Shown: positions 26,925 through 35,476 of the stretch, piece by piece
Layout: every line of letters starts with the position of its first letter
Position numbering within the stretch: the stretch's first letter is position 1
The notes under the pieces: model-generated
The model's database searches: none
What the model saw: the letters and a program-made list of their open reading frames with translations, nothing else
What the model was told of the DNA's origin: nothing
Translations under genes and position numbers: made by a program
Assembly: GCF_009720625.1 (NCBI RefSeq)
Contig: NZ_CP046266.1
Span: 1,373,501 to 1,437,500, forward strand
From: Metabacillus sediminilitoris
GTDB lineage: Bacteria > Bacillota > Bacilli > Bacillales > Bacillaceae
Length of the DNA stretch: 64,000 nt
Reading direction: 5' to 3'

Positions 26925-28198
26925 TGGAAAACTCGGTTTATGTGGAAGATCACAGGCGTCGACGTCAAAAAACCTATAACAACCTTCATTCGTTTTGGCA
27001 TGATCTTTATGATAGTGAATATGCCTTATATGATATTGCATTAATGACAAAGGATGAAATTGACGAAATTCGCTTAGTGACAAACAGGGTGGGCAAGATC
27101 TTTTTTAAGATGGGGAACTTGTTAAGAAGTTCGTCTGACGAGACACTTTTGCAGCTCGATATACCAAAAAACATGCTCCCCTTTATAAGACATCGCCCGT
27201 TACCGGTTGAATCTGTTATTTCGAGGGTTGATTTGGTCCAAACAGCTAAAGGATTAAAGGTGCTTGAGCTAAATAGTGATACACCAACTTTTGAGAAGGA
27301 AGTATTTTATGTGAATGGGGCAATATGTGAGGAATTTGGTTTCGATGATCCGAATAAAGGATTTGCCGATTCTCTAGGCAAGGAAATACGCAAGGCATTA
27401 GCAGAATCGTTGCATCGCATTCAATTTACAGAAGATCCTTATATTGTTTTTACATCACATGAATGCCATGAAGAAGATAAATATACAACCTTGTATTTAA
27501 TGGAATTGGCAAATGTATCGGCAAAATATGTTCCATTACACAAGCTGACGATTAAAGAACACGAAGGCTTGTTTGATGATGAAGGAAAAAGGATCAATGT
27601 CCTTTATCGGCAAACATATCCATTAGAGCATCTAATTGAAGATGTTGAGGAAGATACAGGGCAAAAAATTGGTATACAACTGCTAGAACTAGTAAATGCA
27701 AACAAGCTGATTATCCTGAATCCTATTTCAGCGTTCTTACTACAATCAAAGGCAGTTCAGGCTGTCATATGGGGGATGATGGAACTTGACCATCCATATT
27801 TCTCAACTGAAGAAAAACAATGGATTTTATCGTATTTTTTGCCTACGTATTTAGAAGAGGACTACTTTTTAAAAAACGGATTGACATATGTAAAAAAGCC
27901 TAGTTTCGGTAGAGAAGGGGATACGGTTTCGATTTTTCATGGATCTACTAAAATTTATGAAGACAGTCATAAAACATATGAACAATCATTACCTGTTTTT
28001 CAAAAGTATGTTGATCTTCCAATGAAAAAAATTAAAACAATAAATGGGATAAAAGAAGCGAAACTTTTAATTGGCAGCTTTTTAATCAATGGAGAAGCGA
28101 GCGGAATTGGCTTACGAGCAGGCAGGCAAATTACGGATAACAATGCTTATTTCTTACCTGTAGGATTAAAACGATATGGAAGGGACTTGAGAACATGA
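26924..28198 (+). CDS. Glutathionylspermidine-synthase-like ATP-grasp ligase (YgiC/YjfC family)
   Basis: 424-aa protein of the GSP-synthetase ATP-grasp family. Visible motifs are LKVLELNSDTPTF in the N-terminal half, the C-terminal ATP-binding KKPSFGREGD, and LLIGSFLING. It lacks the amidase domain of true glutathionylspermidine synthetase. It is expected to form an amide bond between a carboxylate and an amine, with unknown partners. It overlaps the lipoprotein gene (TAATG) and the DUF350 gene (ATGA), so all three are one translational unit. Confidence 0.88.
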   Translation: MENSVYVEDHRRRRQKTYNNLHSFWHDLYDSEYALYDIALMTKDEIDEIRLVTNRVGKIFFKMGNLLRSSSDETLLQLDIPKNMLPFIRHRPLPVESVISRVDLVQTAKGLKVLELNSDTPTFEKEVFYVNGAICEEFGFDDPNKGFADSLGKEIRKALAESLHRIQFTEDPYIVFTSHECHEEDKYTTLYLMELANVSAKYVPLHKLTIKEHEGLFDDEGKRINVLYRQTYPLEHLIEDVEEDTGQKIGIQLLELVNANKLIILNPISAFLLQSKAVQAVIWGMMELDHPYFSTEEKQWILSYFLPTYLEEDYFLKNGLTYVKKPSFGREGDTVSIFHGSTKIYEDSHKTYEQSLPVFQKYVDLPMKKIKTINGIKEAKLLIGSFLINGEASGIGLRAGRQITDNNAYFLPVGLKRYGRDLRT

Positions 28199-28599
28199 CA
28201 TTTTTAGACTTATTTTTGTCAACAGTTTCCTACATTGGATTAGCTGTTGTAATGTTGATCATTGGGATTTTCCTTTTTGAAGTGACAACGAAAAATAAAG
28301 AATTTACATTAATTAAAAATGGGAATAAAGCGGCAGTATATGCATTTGGAGGTCGAATTTTAGGCTTAGCAATCGTATTGTATGCATCAATATCTAATTC
28401 AGTAAATATGTTAGATATGGTGATATGGGGTAGTATTGCCATTATCATCCAAATTATCTTGTTTTATCTTGCTGAGTTATTGACGCCTACATTTAATATA
28501 ACAAATGCGATAGATGAAGATAACCAAGCAGTTGGTTTATTTCTCTTATTTTTATCTGTCTCTATCGGGTTAATTATTGCAGCATCGTTAACATATTAA
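28195..28599 (+). CDS. DUF350 (YjfL/UPF0719) membrane protein
   Basis: 134-aa protein with four predicted helices, made of the two-repeat DUF350 arrangement (FLFEVTTKNKEF and FYLAELLTPTFNI in equivalent positions). DUF350 proteins co-occur with GSP-synthase-like ATP-grasp proteins, as in E. coli yjfL/yjfC (family knowledge). Last gene of the three-gene unit. Function unknown; it could anchor or export the modified product. Confidence 0.85.
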   Translation: MTFLDLFLSTVSYIGLAVVMLIIGIFLFEVTTKNKEFTLIKNGNKAAVYAFGGRILGLAIVLYASISNSVNMLDMVIWGSIAIIIQIILFYLAELLTPTFNITNAIDEDNQAVGLFLLFLSVSIGLIIAASLTY

Positions 28600-28746
28600 T
28601 TAACTAACTGAATGAAACTGGAAGCTCCTGTAAATATTATTAAAACAAATCGTACATACTAATCCATGAATGAATGCTAATAAAAATGTTTTAAACGTTA
28701 AATGGCATTTTATTTTACAGAAAAATAATGAATAGGAAGCTTTAAT

Positions 28747-29232
28747 ATGACGTCAAAAACAGAAGCGATACTATGGAGCATAGCACTTCCAGGATTTGCT
28801 CAACTAATAAATAAAAAACTTGTAAAAGGCATTATTTTTATCACATTAGAATTCTTAATAAATGTAAATAGTCATTTTAATTCAGCTATTATGGCCAGTT
28901 TTTTAGGTGACATCGATACGGCTTTACGTGTGACTAATTTCCAATGGCTTATGTTTTATCCTTGTGTTTACATGTTTGCAATGTGGGATGCATTCAAAGA
29001 TGCGGACGGAAAATCTGATCCATTATCATTTCTTCCATTTGTATTTGGTGCTTATTTTGTGACAGTTGGCATCATGTATTCGCCCGTTTTTAAAATTAAT
29101 GGAGTGCTTTTTGGGCCGATTTGGCTGCCGATGATGTCACTTGTTCCCGGAATACTCCTTGGTTTTCTTATATGGTTTATGATCCATCTTGTTAAAATGA
29201 ACAAAAAAAGAAGGATCAAATCCTCGTCTTAA
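28747..29232 (+). CDS. Four-helix membrane protein, unknown function
   Basis: 161 aa with about four hydrophobic segments and a basic C-terminal tail (KKRRIKS). The N-terminal pattern WSIALPGFAQLINKKLVKG recalls TM2/DUF5683-type small membrane proteins, but I cannot assign it firmly. TAGGAAGC-type ribosome binding site. Followed by a terminator at 29315. Confidence 0.65.
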   Translation: MTSKTEAILWSIALPGFAQLINKKLVKGIIFITLEFLINVNSHFNSAIMASFLGDIDTALRVTNFQWLMFYPCVYMFAMWDAFKDADGKSDPLSFLPFVFGAYFVTVGIMYSPVFKINGVLFGPIWLPMMSLVPGILLGFLIWFMIHLVKMNKKRRIKSSS

Positions 29233-29314
29233 GGGTGAATCTGTTTTTACTACCTTATCTTTCGTCTTAAACTTTATTTCAGAGAACATACACTTGTGGC
29301 TATCTTACCCTAAT

Positions 29315-29362
29315 AAAACCAATCCCTTTTACGAATTGTTCTATGAAGGTATTGGTTTTTTG
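29315..29362 (+). terminator. Terminator after the four-helix membrane protein
   Basis: AAAACCAAT...ATTGGTTTTTTG stem with a longer, partly paired loop, located about 80 bp after the stop. Confidence 0.75.
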
Positions 29363-29531
29363 TTTCATCTTATATATGAACGGGGAATGATGTAATATTG
29401 ATGAAAAATAACATGATTCTGACTAATTTTCTGTTAAAATAAACCATAGACCTCAAAACAAATTAACCTCATCTTTCATTATTTATAAGTTTATGAATAT
29501 ATTTATTTTTAATTATTTGCAGGAGGAAATT

Positions 29532-32291
29532 ATGACAACTGAAAAACAACTAATTCATAAGACATATTATGAGACGTATTTGACTGGGAGTGAACAAACA
29601 GCGCCCGCTCAAGTACTTGGTCAAGCCTATTTTGAGGAGCAAAATAGTGATGAAAGCTTTGACTTGTCATATATTCGTTTTGCTCAAGGCGAAATTTATT
29701 TTCATTATCAAGATTATGAGGCAGCCATTTTTAAATGGGAAAATATCAAAAATGAATTAGAACCATGGGCTAATAAAAATATTGGTGATGCTTATTATAA
29801 ATTAGGATTGCTATCCGCAGCTGAAGATAAATACAACTCAATTGAAACAGAAGATCAAACATTAAATATTGAAGTGGCTCTGAAGCTTTTTTTCCTTTAT
29901 CAGGAAAGAAATAAGCTGGAAAATGCATATGAGACAATTAAAAGAGCTTTACATATTAATTCAGATTATCCGCAGGTAACAAAGATTGCTAGAAAATTTT
30001 ACGAAGAAAATAATGATTATAAACATGCAGTTATTCTAGCAGTCAAGGAATCTATTCGAACAGAGAGAGAAGAATGGTTTTCCATATTAATTACTTATGT
30101 AAAAGGTGGATATACGAAGCAGTTTGAACCTGATTTTTTTGCTGAAGCACTCCTTACATTTTATGAAGTAAGCCAGCATGCATTTGCCCAGCTCACAACT
30201 GCTTTGTGGAATAGCTATCGAGATGAAAATTCGTATCTTACTTGGTTAAGAACCATAAATGACATGCTTTTAACTGTCGACCATGAAGCAAGTGATGAGT
30301 GGGATCAAACTGTACAGCTCTATGAAGAAACGTTCCTCGAATTAACAAACGGTTCATATTACTTAAGTGAAATACATGATGTCATTCCATATTTATTGGC
30401 AAATTGGATGAAACTTTCAACACGTTCAAACGGTTTGTTCCCATCGGCTACGGTGTTAGCTTGGAATGAAATTTTCCCTGGAACGGTTATTCCTGATGCT
30501 GTCTATAAAGCAGAATCCATCATTTTTGAATCTGAAAATGAGGAAAGTGGATTAGAAAACGCATTACATTTATATCATACAATTAACAGATGGGCTGAGG
30601 GCCATTCTGTTGAAGTTGATTATAAAGTTAAATGGTGGGTTGAAGAGCTTATTAATCCACAGATTAAAAACCACTTCCTATTAACTGGAAAAGCTGGAAG
30701 CGGAAAAACAACATTCGTCAATTCACTATTAGGAGACAAACTTTTCAAAGGGTCCACGACTTCCTTTGTGGTCCTTCATGACGATGACGATCTAATCATG
30801 AATCAGATTAAGAATGATGAACAAATACCTATTAATTATCAATCTGAATTAAATAACTTAATGATTAATGAAACGAACGGTCTATTTCAAGTGAAAAGAC
30901 CTTGTATATTGATGCATGAGCACCAATGCGCGATCATTGATACACCTCCAATCAATGGCAGTAATGAAGCGAGAAATGAGATATTTGATTCACTGCTCTT
31001 AGTTGACGGGATGCTCTACGTTCTTGATGGATCATCACCATTAACTGAAGGAGAATACGATGTTTTATGCCAAATAAAAAACTTTGCTCCTAATGTAAAG
31101 GTCAACTTTATCTTAAATAAAGTTGATTTAGTTTCAAGTGATGCACAAACTGAAGCACTTATAAATGAAATCAAAGGAAAACTTAAAAATATCTATCCAG
31201 AAGCGGAAATTTTACCATACTCATCATTACACCCATTTAATCAGCAATTAAGTCAATTAAATGGCTTTTTATACACACATTACCCTTACAGCATGAAGGA
31301 AAAGCAAGAAAAACGAACGAAGAAAGTTCTCACACTTATACGAAAAATGCTCGCTAATCTCCTGCAAAAACGAGTAGAAATGGAAAAGGGATTAATTGAT
31401 TCGATTCAATGGAATGAAGATATATTAGGGCGCTTAACAGGCTTTACAAATAAGCTCACAGATCTTCAACAGGAAAAAATCGCAACTATCACAGCAGCGT
31501 ACAAAGCATTACTTAAGGAAAGTAAAACAGAGTTAAAAGTAACATTACCTACACTCATTAAAGAAAGCTCAGAACTAATAAAAGAGGAAAGTGACTTTAA
31601 GCAAATCCATATTCAGCTTAATGAAAATATGAATAACAGGGTACAGGATTATTATGAACAGACTTTGATTCCTGCACTTTGTGAGAAACTCGAAGATTGG
31701 ATTTCCTCATCACATGAAGAATTACTAGAAAGTCAGTCATATTTAATGGAAATGAGCGGAACCTTTAATGAAATCTATCAATCAGAGAAGCTTTCATTAC
31801 AATGTGAATTTACAATCTTAAATGATTGGCGCCGCGATATTAATCGGATGACAGGCAGACTCCAATATGAAAAAGAAAACATTATGCTTAGAAGGAATAA
31901 ACCAACTCAAGTCATCCTAAAAGGCGCTGGTAAGCTTTTCGGTGGAATGAATCAAAATAAATCAATGTTAGCAAATCAATATAAAAAGTATGTTGAAAAT
32001 GAATCATATGACGAAGTTACAGAATCCATTTCAACAAAATTATTCTTACCTTTTGAGTTATTTGAAAAAGGTCTAAAACAAGATATATCCACTTTCTTTA
32101 ATGGACCGATAAATGAAGTGACACATACAATCACAGAAACTGAAGAAGCAATCCAAAATGGAAAAGAAGGGTTAAGCGATATGAAAGCAAACCCGGAAAT
32201 CTTTTATGATCCATTGAAATTATTTGAAGTAAACCTTCTCCAACAGGAATTCATGCTTCAGGCGAAAAAGGACTATAGCCGTAGTTTGTAG
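29532..32291 (+). CDS. TPR-containing dynamin-like GTPase
   Basis: 919-aa protein. Residues ~1-200 contain TPR-like helical repeats (LAQGEIYFHYQDYEAAIFKW, ALKLFFLYQERNKLENAYET). A helical linker leads to a dynamin-type G domain: P-loop GKAGSGKT at 386-393, G3 DTPP at D470 and G4 NKVD at 529-532. The C-terminal ~320 residues are helical/coiled coil, as expected of the stalk of bacterial dynamin-like proteins. The ATG at 29532 follows AGGAGG and is preferred to the start at 29493. It is monocistronic with its own terminator. Likely role is membrane remodelling or stress protection, with the TPR part recruiting a partner; unproven. Confidence 0.85.
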   Translation: MTTEKQLIHKTYYETYLTGSEQTAPAQVLGQAYFEEQNSDESFDLSYIRFAQGEIYFHYQDYEAAIFKWENIKNELEPWANKNIGDAYYKLGLLSAAEDKYNSIETEDQTLNIEVALKLFFLYQERNKLENAYETIKRALHINSDYPQVTKIARKFYEENNDYKHAVILAVKESIRTEREEWFSILITYVKGGYTKQFEPDFFAEALLTFYEVSQHAFAQLTTALWNSYRDENSYLTWLRTINDMLLTVDHEASDEWDQTVQLYEETFLELTNGSYYLSEIHDVIPYLLANWMKLSTRSNGLFPSATVLAWNEIFPGTVIPDAVYKAESIIFESENEESGLENALHLYHTINRWAEGHSVEVDYKVKWWVEELINPQIKNHFLLTGKAGSGKTTFVNSLLGDKLFKGSTTSFVVLHDDDDLIMNQIKNDEQIPINYQSELNNLMINETNGLFQVKRPCILMHEHQCAIIDTPPINGSNEARNEIFDSLLLVDGMLYVLDGSSPLTEGEYDVLCQIKNFAPNVKVNFILNKVDLVSSDAQTEALINEIKGKLKNIYPEAEILPYSSLHPFNQQLSQLNGFLYTHYPYSMKEKQEKRTKKVLTLIRKMLANLLQKRVEMEKGLIDSIQWNEDILGRLTGFTNKLTDLQQEKIATITAAYKALLKESKTELKVTLPTLIKESSELIKEESDFKQIHIQLNENMNNRVQDYYEQTLIPALCEKLEDWISSSHEELLESQSYLMEMSGTFNEIYQSEKLSLQCEFTILNDWRRDINRMTGRLQYEKENIMLRRNKPTQVILKGAGKLFGGMNQNKSMLANQYKKYVENESYDEVTESISTKLFLPFELFEKGLKQDISTFFNGPINEVTHTITETEEAIQNGKEGLSDMKANPEIFYDPLKLFEVNLLQQEFMLQAKKDYSRSL

Positions 32292-32343
32292 GTGTGACTT
32301 TAACCAGCTAAAGTGATTCTTTTGTACCGATGAAGGATAATTA

Positions 32344-32397
32344 GAGACTAGATCTATTTGGGTAATCATATATCTAAATAGATCTAGTCTCTTTTTT
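32344..32397 (+). terminator. Terminator after the dynamin-like gene
   Basis: Perfect 16-bp stem GAGACTAGATCTATTT / AAATAGATCTAGTCTC with a 16-nt loop, followed by TTTTTT. Confidence 0.9.
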
Positions 32398-32402
32398 GTC
32401 TA

Positions 32403-32752
32403 AACTCTTATCTAATAGATTGTTGCTTCTAAAACGAAAACTATTTAAGGTTGATGGAGCAGATTGCGAGACTCCTGCTTAGAAATCGGAAGCGCCTGTT
32501 CAGCCCCGACAAGCATAAGACGCTCTTGAATAGAAGACGTTTTTTGTCTTCAATTCAAGAGTGGCTTATGACATCGAGGGGCTAGGCGCTGGAGCAAGAC
32601 AAGGGAGCAGCGGGACAGGTGAGACTCATGCAGGCGTTTAAGCCGAGGAGGCTCATCGCCCGCCCCGCGGTCATCGTGCATCTCTCGCTGCAATCAACCA
32701 CCGCACTAGTTAGTAAATAGCAACAAAGTTTGCAAAAACAGCCTTTGTCTAA
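32403..32752 (+). mobile_element. MITE-like repeat copy A, carrying a nested palindromic insertion
   Basis: It shares ends and body with the copy at 51039-51258. Left end AACTCTTATC (degenerate form of GGCTCTTTTC), GGTTGAT.GGAGCAG, GGGACAGGTGAGAC, CGCCCGCCCCGCGGTCATC, and right end ...AAACAGCC at 32752. Unlike the other copies, it is interrupted at 32483-32605. No coding capacity. Confidence 0.8.
32483..32605. mobile_element. Palindromic element inserted inside MITE-like copy A
   Basis: About 123 bp absent from copy B. In B the sequence reads CCTGCTTAG then AGCAGCGGG without a break. The insert folds almost end to end: AGCGCCT, AGCCCC, CATAAG, CTCTTGAAT and AAGAC pair with GTCTT, ATTCAAGAG, CTTATG, GGGGCT and AGGCGCT around a GTTTTTT-type loop. 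It sits at the apex loop of the hairpin CTGCT-TAG-AGCAG of its host element. Confidence 0.8.
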
Positions 32753-32866
32753 AAATAGGTTTTATGCTTAATTTTATTTTCAAGAATGAAAGAAACATGT
32801 AACATACTAGGTGAGGATAAAATGATTAGTAACGATCATTCTACATACAAGGAGAATACAAAAACG

Positions 32867-33904
32867 ATGAAAAAAACATATCCATTAAAACGAATTATAT
32901 TCGTTTTGTTCGTTTTGGTTATTATTGCTTTTATACCAACACCTTACTATCTCCACCAACCAGGACCTATTGAAGAACTTGAGCCTAAAATAACGGTAGA
33001 AGGGGGTCATAAAGACGAAAAAGGAAGCTTTCATTTAACAACAGTATTATCTGTAAAGGCTTTTAATCCATATATTTTAGCGTACGGACTTGTTGCCCCA
33101 CACACTGATATTATGAAGGACGAAGAAGTAATGGGGGATTTAACAGATGAAGAATATACAAGGCTTTTAGATTTTATGATGAAAGATTCTCAACAAAATG
33201 CTCTAGTAGCCGGTTTTAGAGAAGCGGGAGAACATGTCGAAATCGATTATCATGGTATTTTTGTCAGCTCGATCATAGCAGATTCACCAGCAAAAAAAGT
33301 ATTAAAAGTTGGTGATTTAATTACTAGCATTGATGGGAAGAAAATGAAAGAAGCATCTGAATTTATTTCATACATAGAAGAAAATAAAACAATTGGGGAT
33401 CATGCAACACTTACGTTCAAACGTGGTAAAAAAGAAATAAAGAAAACCGTTGAAATGATCACACTTGATGCCGCTACAAAGAAAGTCGGTATAGGGATCG
33501 TCCCAGAAGAGGAGTTCACCGCTACAATATCAAAGGATGTAAAAATAAATAGTGATGATATAGGCGGTCCTTCAGCTGGACTAATGTTTTCCTTAGAAAT
33601 TTATAACCAGCTCACACCGGAGGATTTAACAAAAGGCTATAAAATTGCTGGCACTGGTACGATTGACCATAACGGAAACGTTGGTCAAATAGGCGGTATT
33701 AAGCATAAAATATTCGCAGCCTATGAAGAAGGAGCTGATATTTTCTTCACTCCTAAAGACATCAATCCAATCGATATGAACGAACAGGAAGTCAACGATA
33801 TTGTGAAGGAAAATGGCTATGATATTGAAGTAGTCCCAGTGGCTACTTTAGGTGAGGCTGTTGAATACTTGGAAGGTCTTGAGGAGAAAGAAAAGGATGA
33901 ATAA
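32867..33904 (+). CDS. YlbL/SepM-type PDZ and Lon-like serine protease
   Basis: 345-aa membrane-anchored protease. One N-terminal transmembrane helix (about residues 8-25) is followed by a PDZ domain (~115-190, GIFVSSIIADSPAKKVLKVGD) and a C-terminal Lon-type S16 domain with the dyad Ser S236 (DIGGPSAGL) and Lys K281 (GGIKHKIFAA). The active site faces outside. Starts at 32822 and 32786 are possible. ATG 32867 follows AAGGAG and matches the length and N terminus of B. subtilis YlbL (about 341 aa). The surroundings are not the usual ylbL locus, so this may be a second copy. Copy A of the MITE-like repeat ends about 115 bp upstream. Confidence 0.9.
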   Translation: MKKTYPLKRIIFVLFVLVIIAFIPTPYYLHQPGPIEELEPKITVEGGHKDEKGSFHLTTVLSVKAFNPYILAYGLVAPHTDIMKDEEVMGDLTDEEYTRLLDFMMKDSQQNALVAGFREAGEHVEIDYHGIFVSSIIADSPAKKVLKVGDLITSIDGKKMKEASEFISYIEENKTIGDHATLTFKRGKKEIKKTVEMITLDAATKKVGIGIVPEEEFTATISKDVKINSDDIGGPSAGLMFSLEIYNQLTPEDLTKGYKIAGTGTIDHNGNVGQIGGIKHKIFAAYEEGADIFFTPKDINPIDMNEQEVNDIVKENGYDIEVVPVATLGEAVEYLEGLEEKEKDE

Positions 33905-33980
33905 TTAAAAGTGCTGAAAAATTAGTTGAAATGCAAAAGAACATTTCTTCATAAAGCCGATGAAGGACCAAACTGAACTG

Positions 33981-34026
33981 CCCCTTAAAAGTTAGACACT
34001 TAATCTAACTTTTAAGGGGTGTTTTT
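33981..34026 (+). terminator. Strong hairpin, possibly derived from an IS3-type end
   Basis: Perfect 16-bp stem CCCCTTAAAAGTTAGA (33981-33996) / TCTAACTTTTAAGGGG (34004-34019), followed by TGTTTTT. The preceding TGAACTG plus CCCCTTAAAAGTTAGAC resembles the terminal sequence of IS3-family elements in Bacillus (from memory), but no transposase gene is near. It would terminate transcription from the protease gene. Confidence 0.6.
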
Positions 34027-34158
34027 ATGACTAAAACTACAAAAGAAGAAAGCAAAGGGAAAGTCCTTATAAAGCCGTTAAATGACCAAACAAAAGAAGA
34101 AAGCAAAAGAAAAGTCCTTCACAAAGCCGAAGAGGAAAAAAAAACTAAAAATTTATAA
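34027..34158 (+). CDS. Possible 43-aa ORF made of a duplicated motif
   Basis: ATG at 34027 to TAA at 34158. The peptide is very basic and contains TKEESKGKVL.KP followed by TKEESKRKVLHKA, a 51-bp direct duplication. There is no good ribosome binding site and it starts inside the T-run of a terminator hairpin. A related fragment (AAAGCCGATGAAGGACCAAAC) precedes the hairpin at 33954-33974. More likely repeat debris than a gene. Confidence 0.2.
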   Translation: MTKTTKEESKGKVLIKPLNDQTKEESKRKVLHKAEEEKKTKNL

Positions 34159-34163
34159 AAACT

Positions 34164-34203
34164 AATAAAAGCGTTCAAAGAAGCAAATTCTTCTCTAAAC
34201 GCC
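34164..34203 (-). terminator. Terminator of the minus-strand sugar operon
   Basis: On the minus strand GCGTTTAGAGAAG pairs with CTTCTTTGAACGC and is followed by TTTTATT. It lies 30 bp after the stop of the last Gfo/Idh gene. Confidence 0.8.
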
Positions 34204-34232
34204 AGAAAACATCATAACAAATCCTAAATTAT

Positions 34233-35330
34233 TTATTTAGAAACATGTAGCTCTGACCGCACAGGCTCAGGCTTTTCACACGTACTCTCCATTGTGTAAT
34301 GTGTTCCATTTGTCGATGAATCATGGAAACCGTGCATTGCTTCTAATACATGATAAGCCAAATCGCCGTTTGCACGATAATTGCTTCCACTTAATATAGC
34401 TTGAGCCATATCAGCTGCACCTAGGCCTCTGCTGTTTTGTGAATTTCCATATTTTAAAGGAACTTCGACGAAATCTTTTTCATCGAGTTTTCTTATTCGT
34501 ACAGGTCCGCCAAATGTATTTGGATCTGGAACAAGCAATGTGCCCTCACTTCCGTATATTTCAATAGGTGGAAGTGATGTACCGCCAAAGGCATCAAAAC
34601 TCGTAGTAAGTGTACCGATTGCACCATTTGCAAAATCAATGATTCCTGAAATATGAGTTGGTGTGGCAACTTTCATTTTCGTACCTGCTTTCGGTTCACT
34701 TGTTATGATTCGTTCTGGGTAGCTAATTCTTGTAGCGCCAGCTATTCGTTCAATCGGCCCAAGCAGGGATATTAATGCTGTTAAATAATAAGGTCCCATA
34801 TCAAACATTGGTCCGCCGCCAATGTCATAATAGAAGGATGGGTCTGGATGCCAATGTTCATGACCGCGATTAATCATAAAAGCAGATGCTCCAATTGGAA
34901 CACCAATTTCTCCTTGTTCGATAAGGTGAATAGCTGTTTGAATACCAGCACCTAAGAATGTGTCTGGTGCACTTCCGACAAGGCGATTTTTTTTCTTTGC
35001 CGTTTCTAAAATCAGTCTTCCTTCTTCACGTGTAACAGCGAGTGGTTTTTCTGTATAAACATGTTTTCCTGCTTCTAATGCTGCAATACACACTTCTGCA
35101 TGTGCCTTAGGGATTGTTAAATTAATCACTAATTCAATTGTTGAATCATTAAGAAGTTCATCTACAGAACAAGCTTTGGGAATTCCGAATCTAACAGCTT
35201 GTGATTGTGCACGTTGTTCATCTAAATCAGCACAAGCTACAAGGTCGAGATGCTCGAATTTTTGACAATTTTCCATATAAATAGAGCTAATCGTTCCACA
35301 GCCAATAATACCAATTTTAAGCTTATTCAT
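34233..35330 (-). CDS. Gfo/Idh/MocA family NAD(P)-dependent sugar dehydrogenase
   Basis: 365-aa oxidoreductase. N-terminal Rossmann fold (GIIGCGTIS, residues ~5-13), the EKP motif (YTEKPLA) with the family's catalytic Lys, and a C-terminal alpha/beta domain with GGGPMFDMGPYYL carrying the active-site Asp. The frame extends to 35384, but ATG 35330 follows TGGAGG. Last gene of the minus operon lacI - gfo - thuA - gfo. Probably oxidises or reduces a cyclic sugar or keto-sugar together with the other dehydrogenase; the substrate is unknown. Confidence 0.9.
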   Translation of the reverse strand: MNKLKIGIIGCGTISSIYMENCQKFEHLDLVACADLDEQRAQSQAVRFGIPKACSVDELLNDSTIELVINLTIPKAHAEVCIAALEAGKHVYTEKPLAVTREEGRLILETAKKKNRLVGSAPDTFLGAGIQTAIHLIEQGEIGVPIGASAFMINRGHEHWHPDPSFYYDIGGGPMFDMGPYYLTALISLLGPIERIAGATRISYPERIITSEPKAGTKMKVATPTHISGIIDFANGAIGTLTTSFDAFGGTSLPPIEIYGSEGTLLVPDPNTFGGPVRIRKLDEKDFVEVPLKYGNSQNSRGLGAADMAQAILSGSNYRANGDLAYHVLEAMHGFHDSSTNGTHYTMESTCEKPEPVRSELHVSK

Positions 35331-35476
35331 TTTGGAACCTCCATTTTTAAATAATATAATCTTCTTTTTGATATCCAATTTCAAGCCTATTTTGAAGCAA
35401 AGGTCGACTGTTATCGACTATTTCGAGTCAAAGTGTGTTAAGATTCCCGGTCACAGCTGACAATGTCGTTTTGTTC

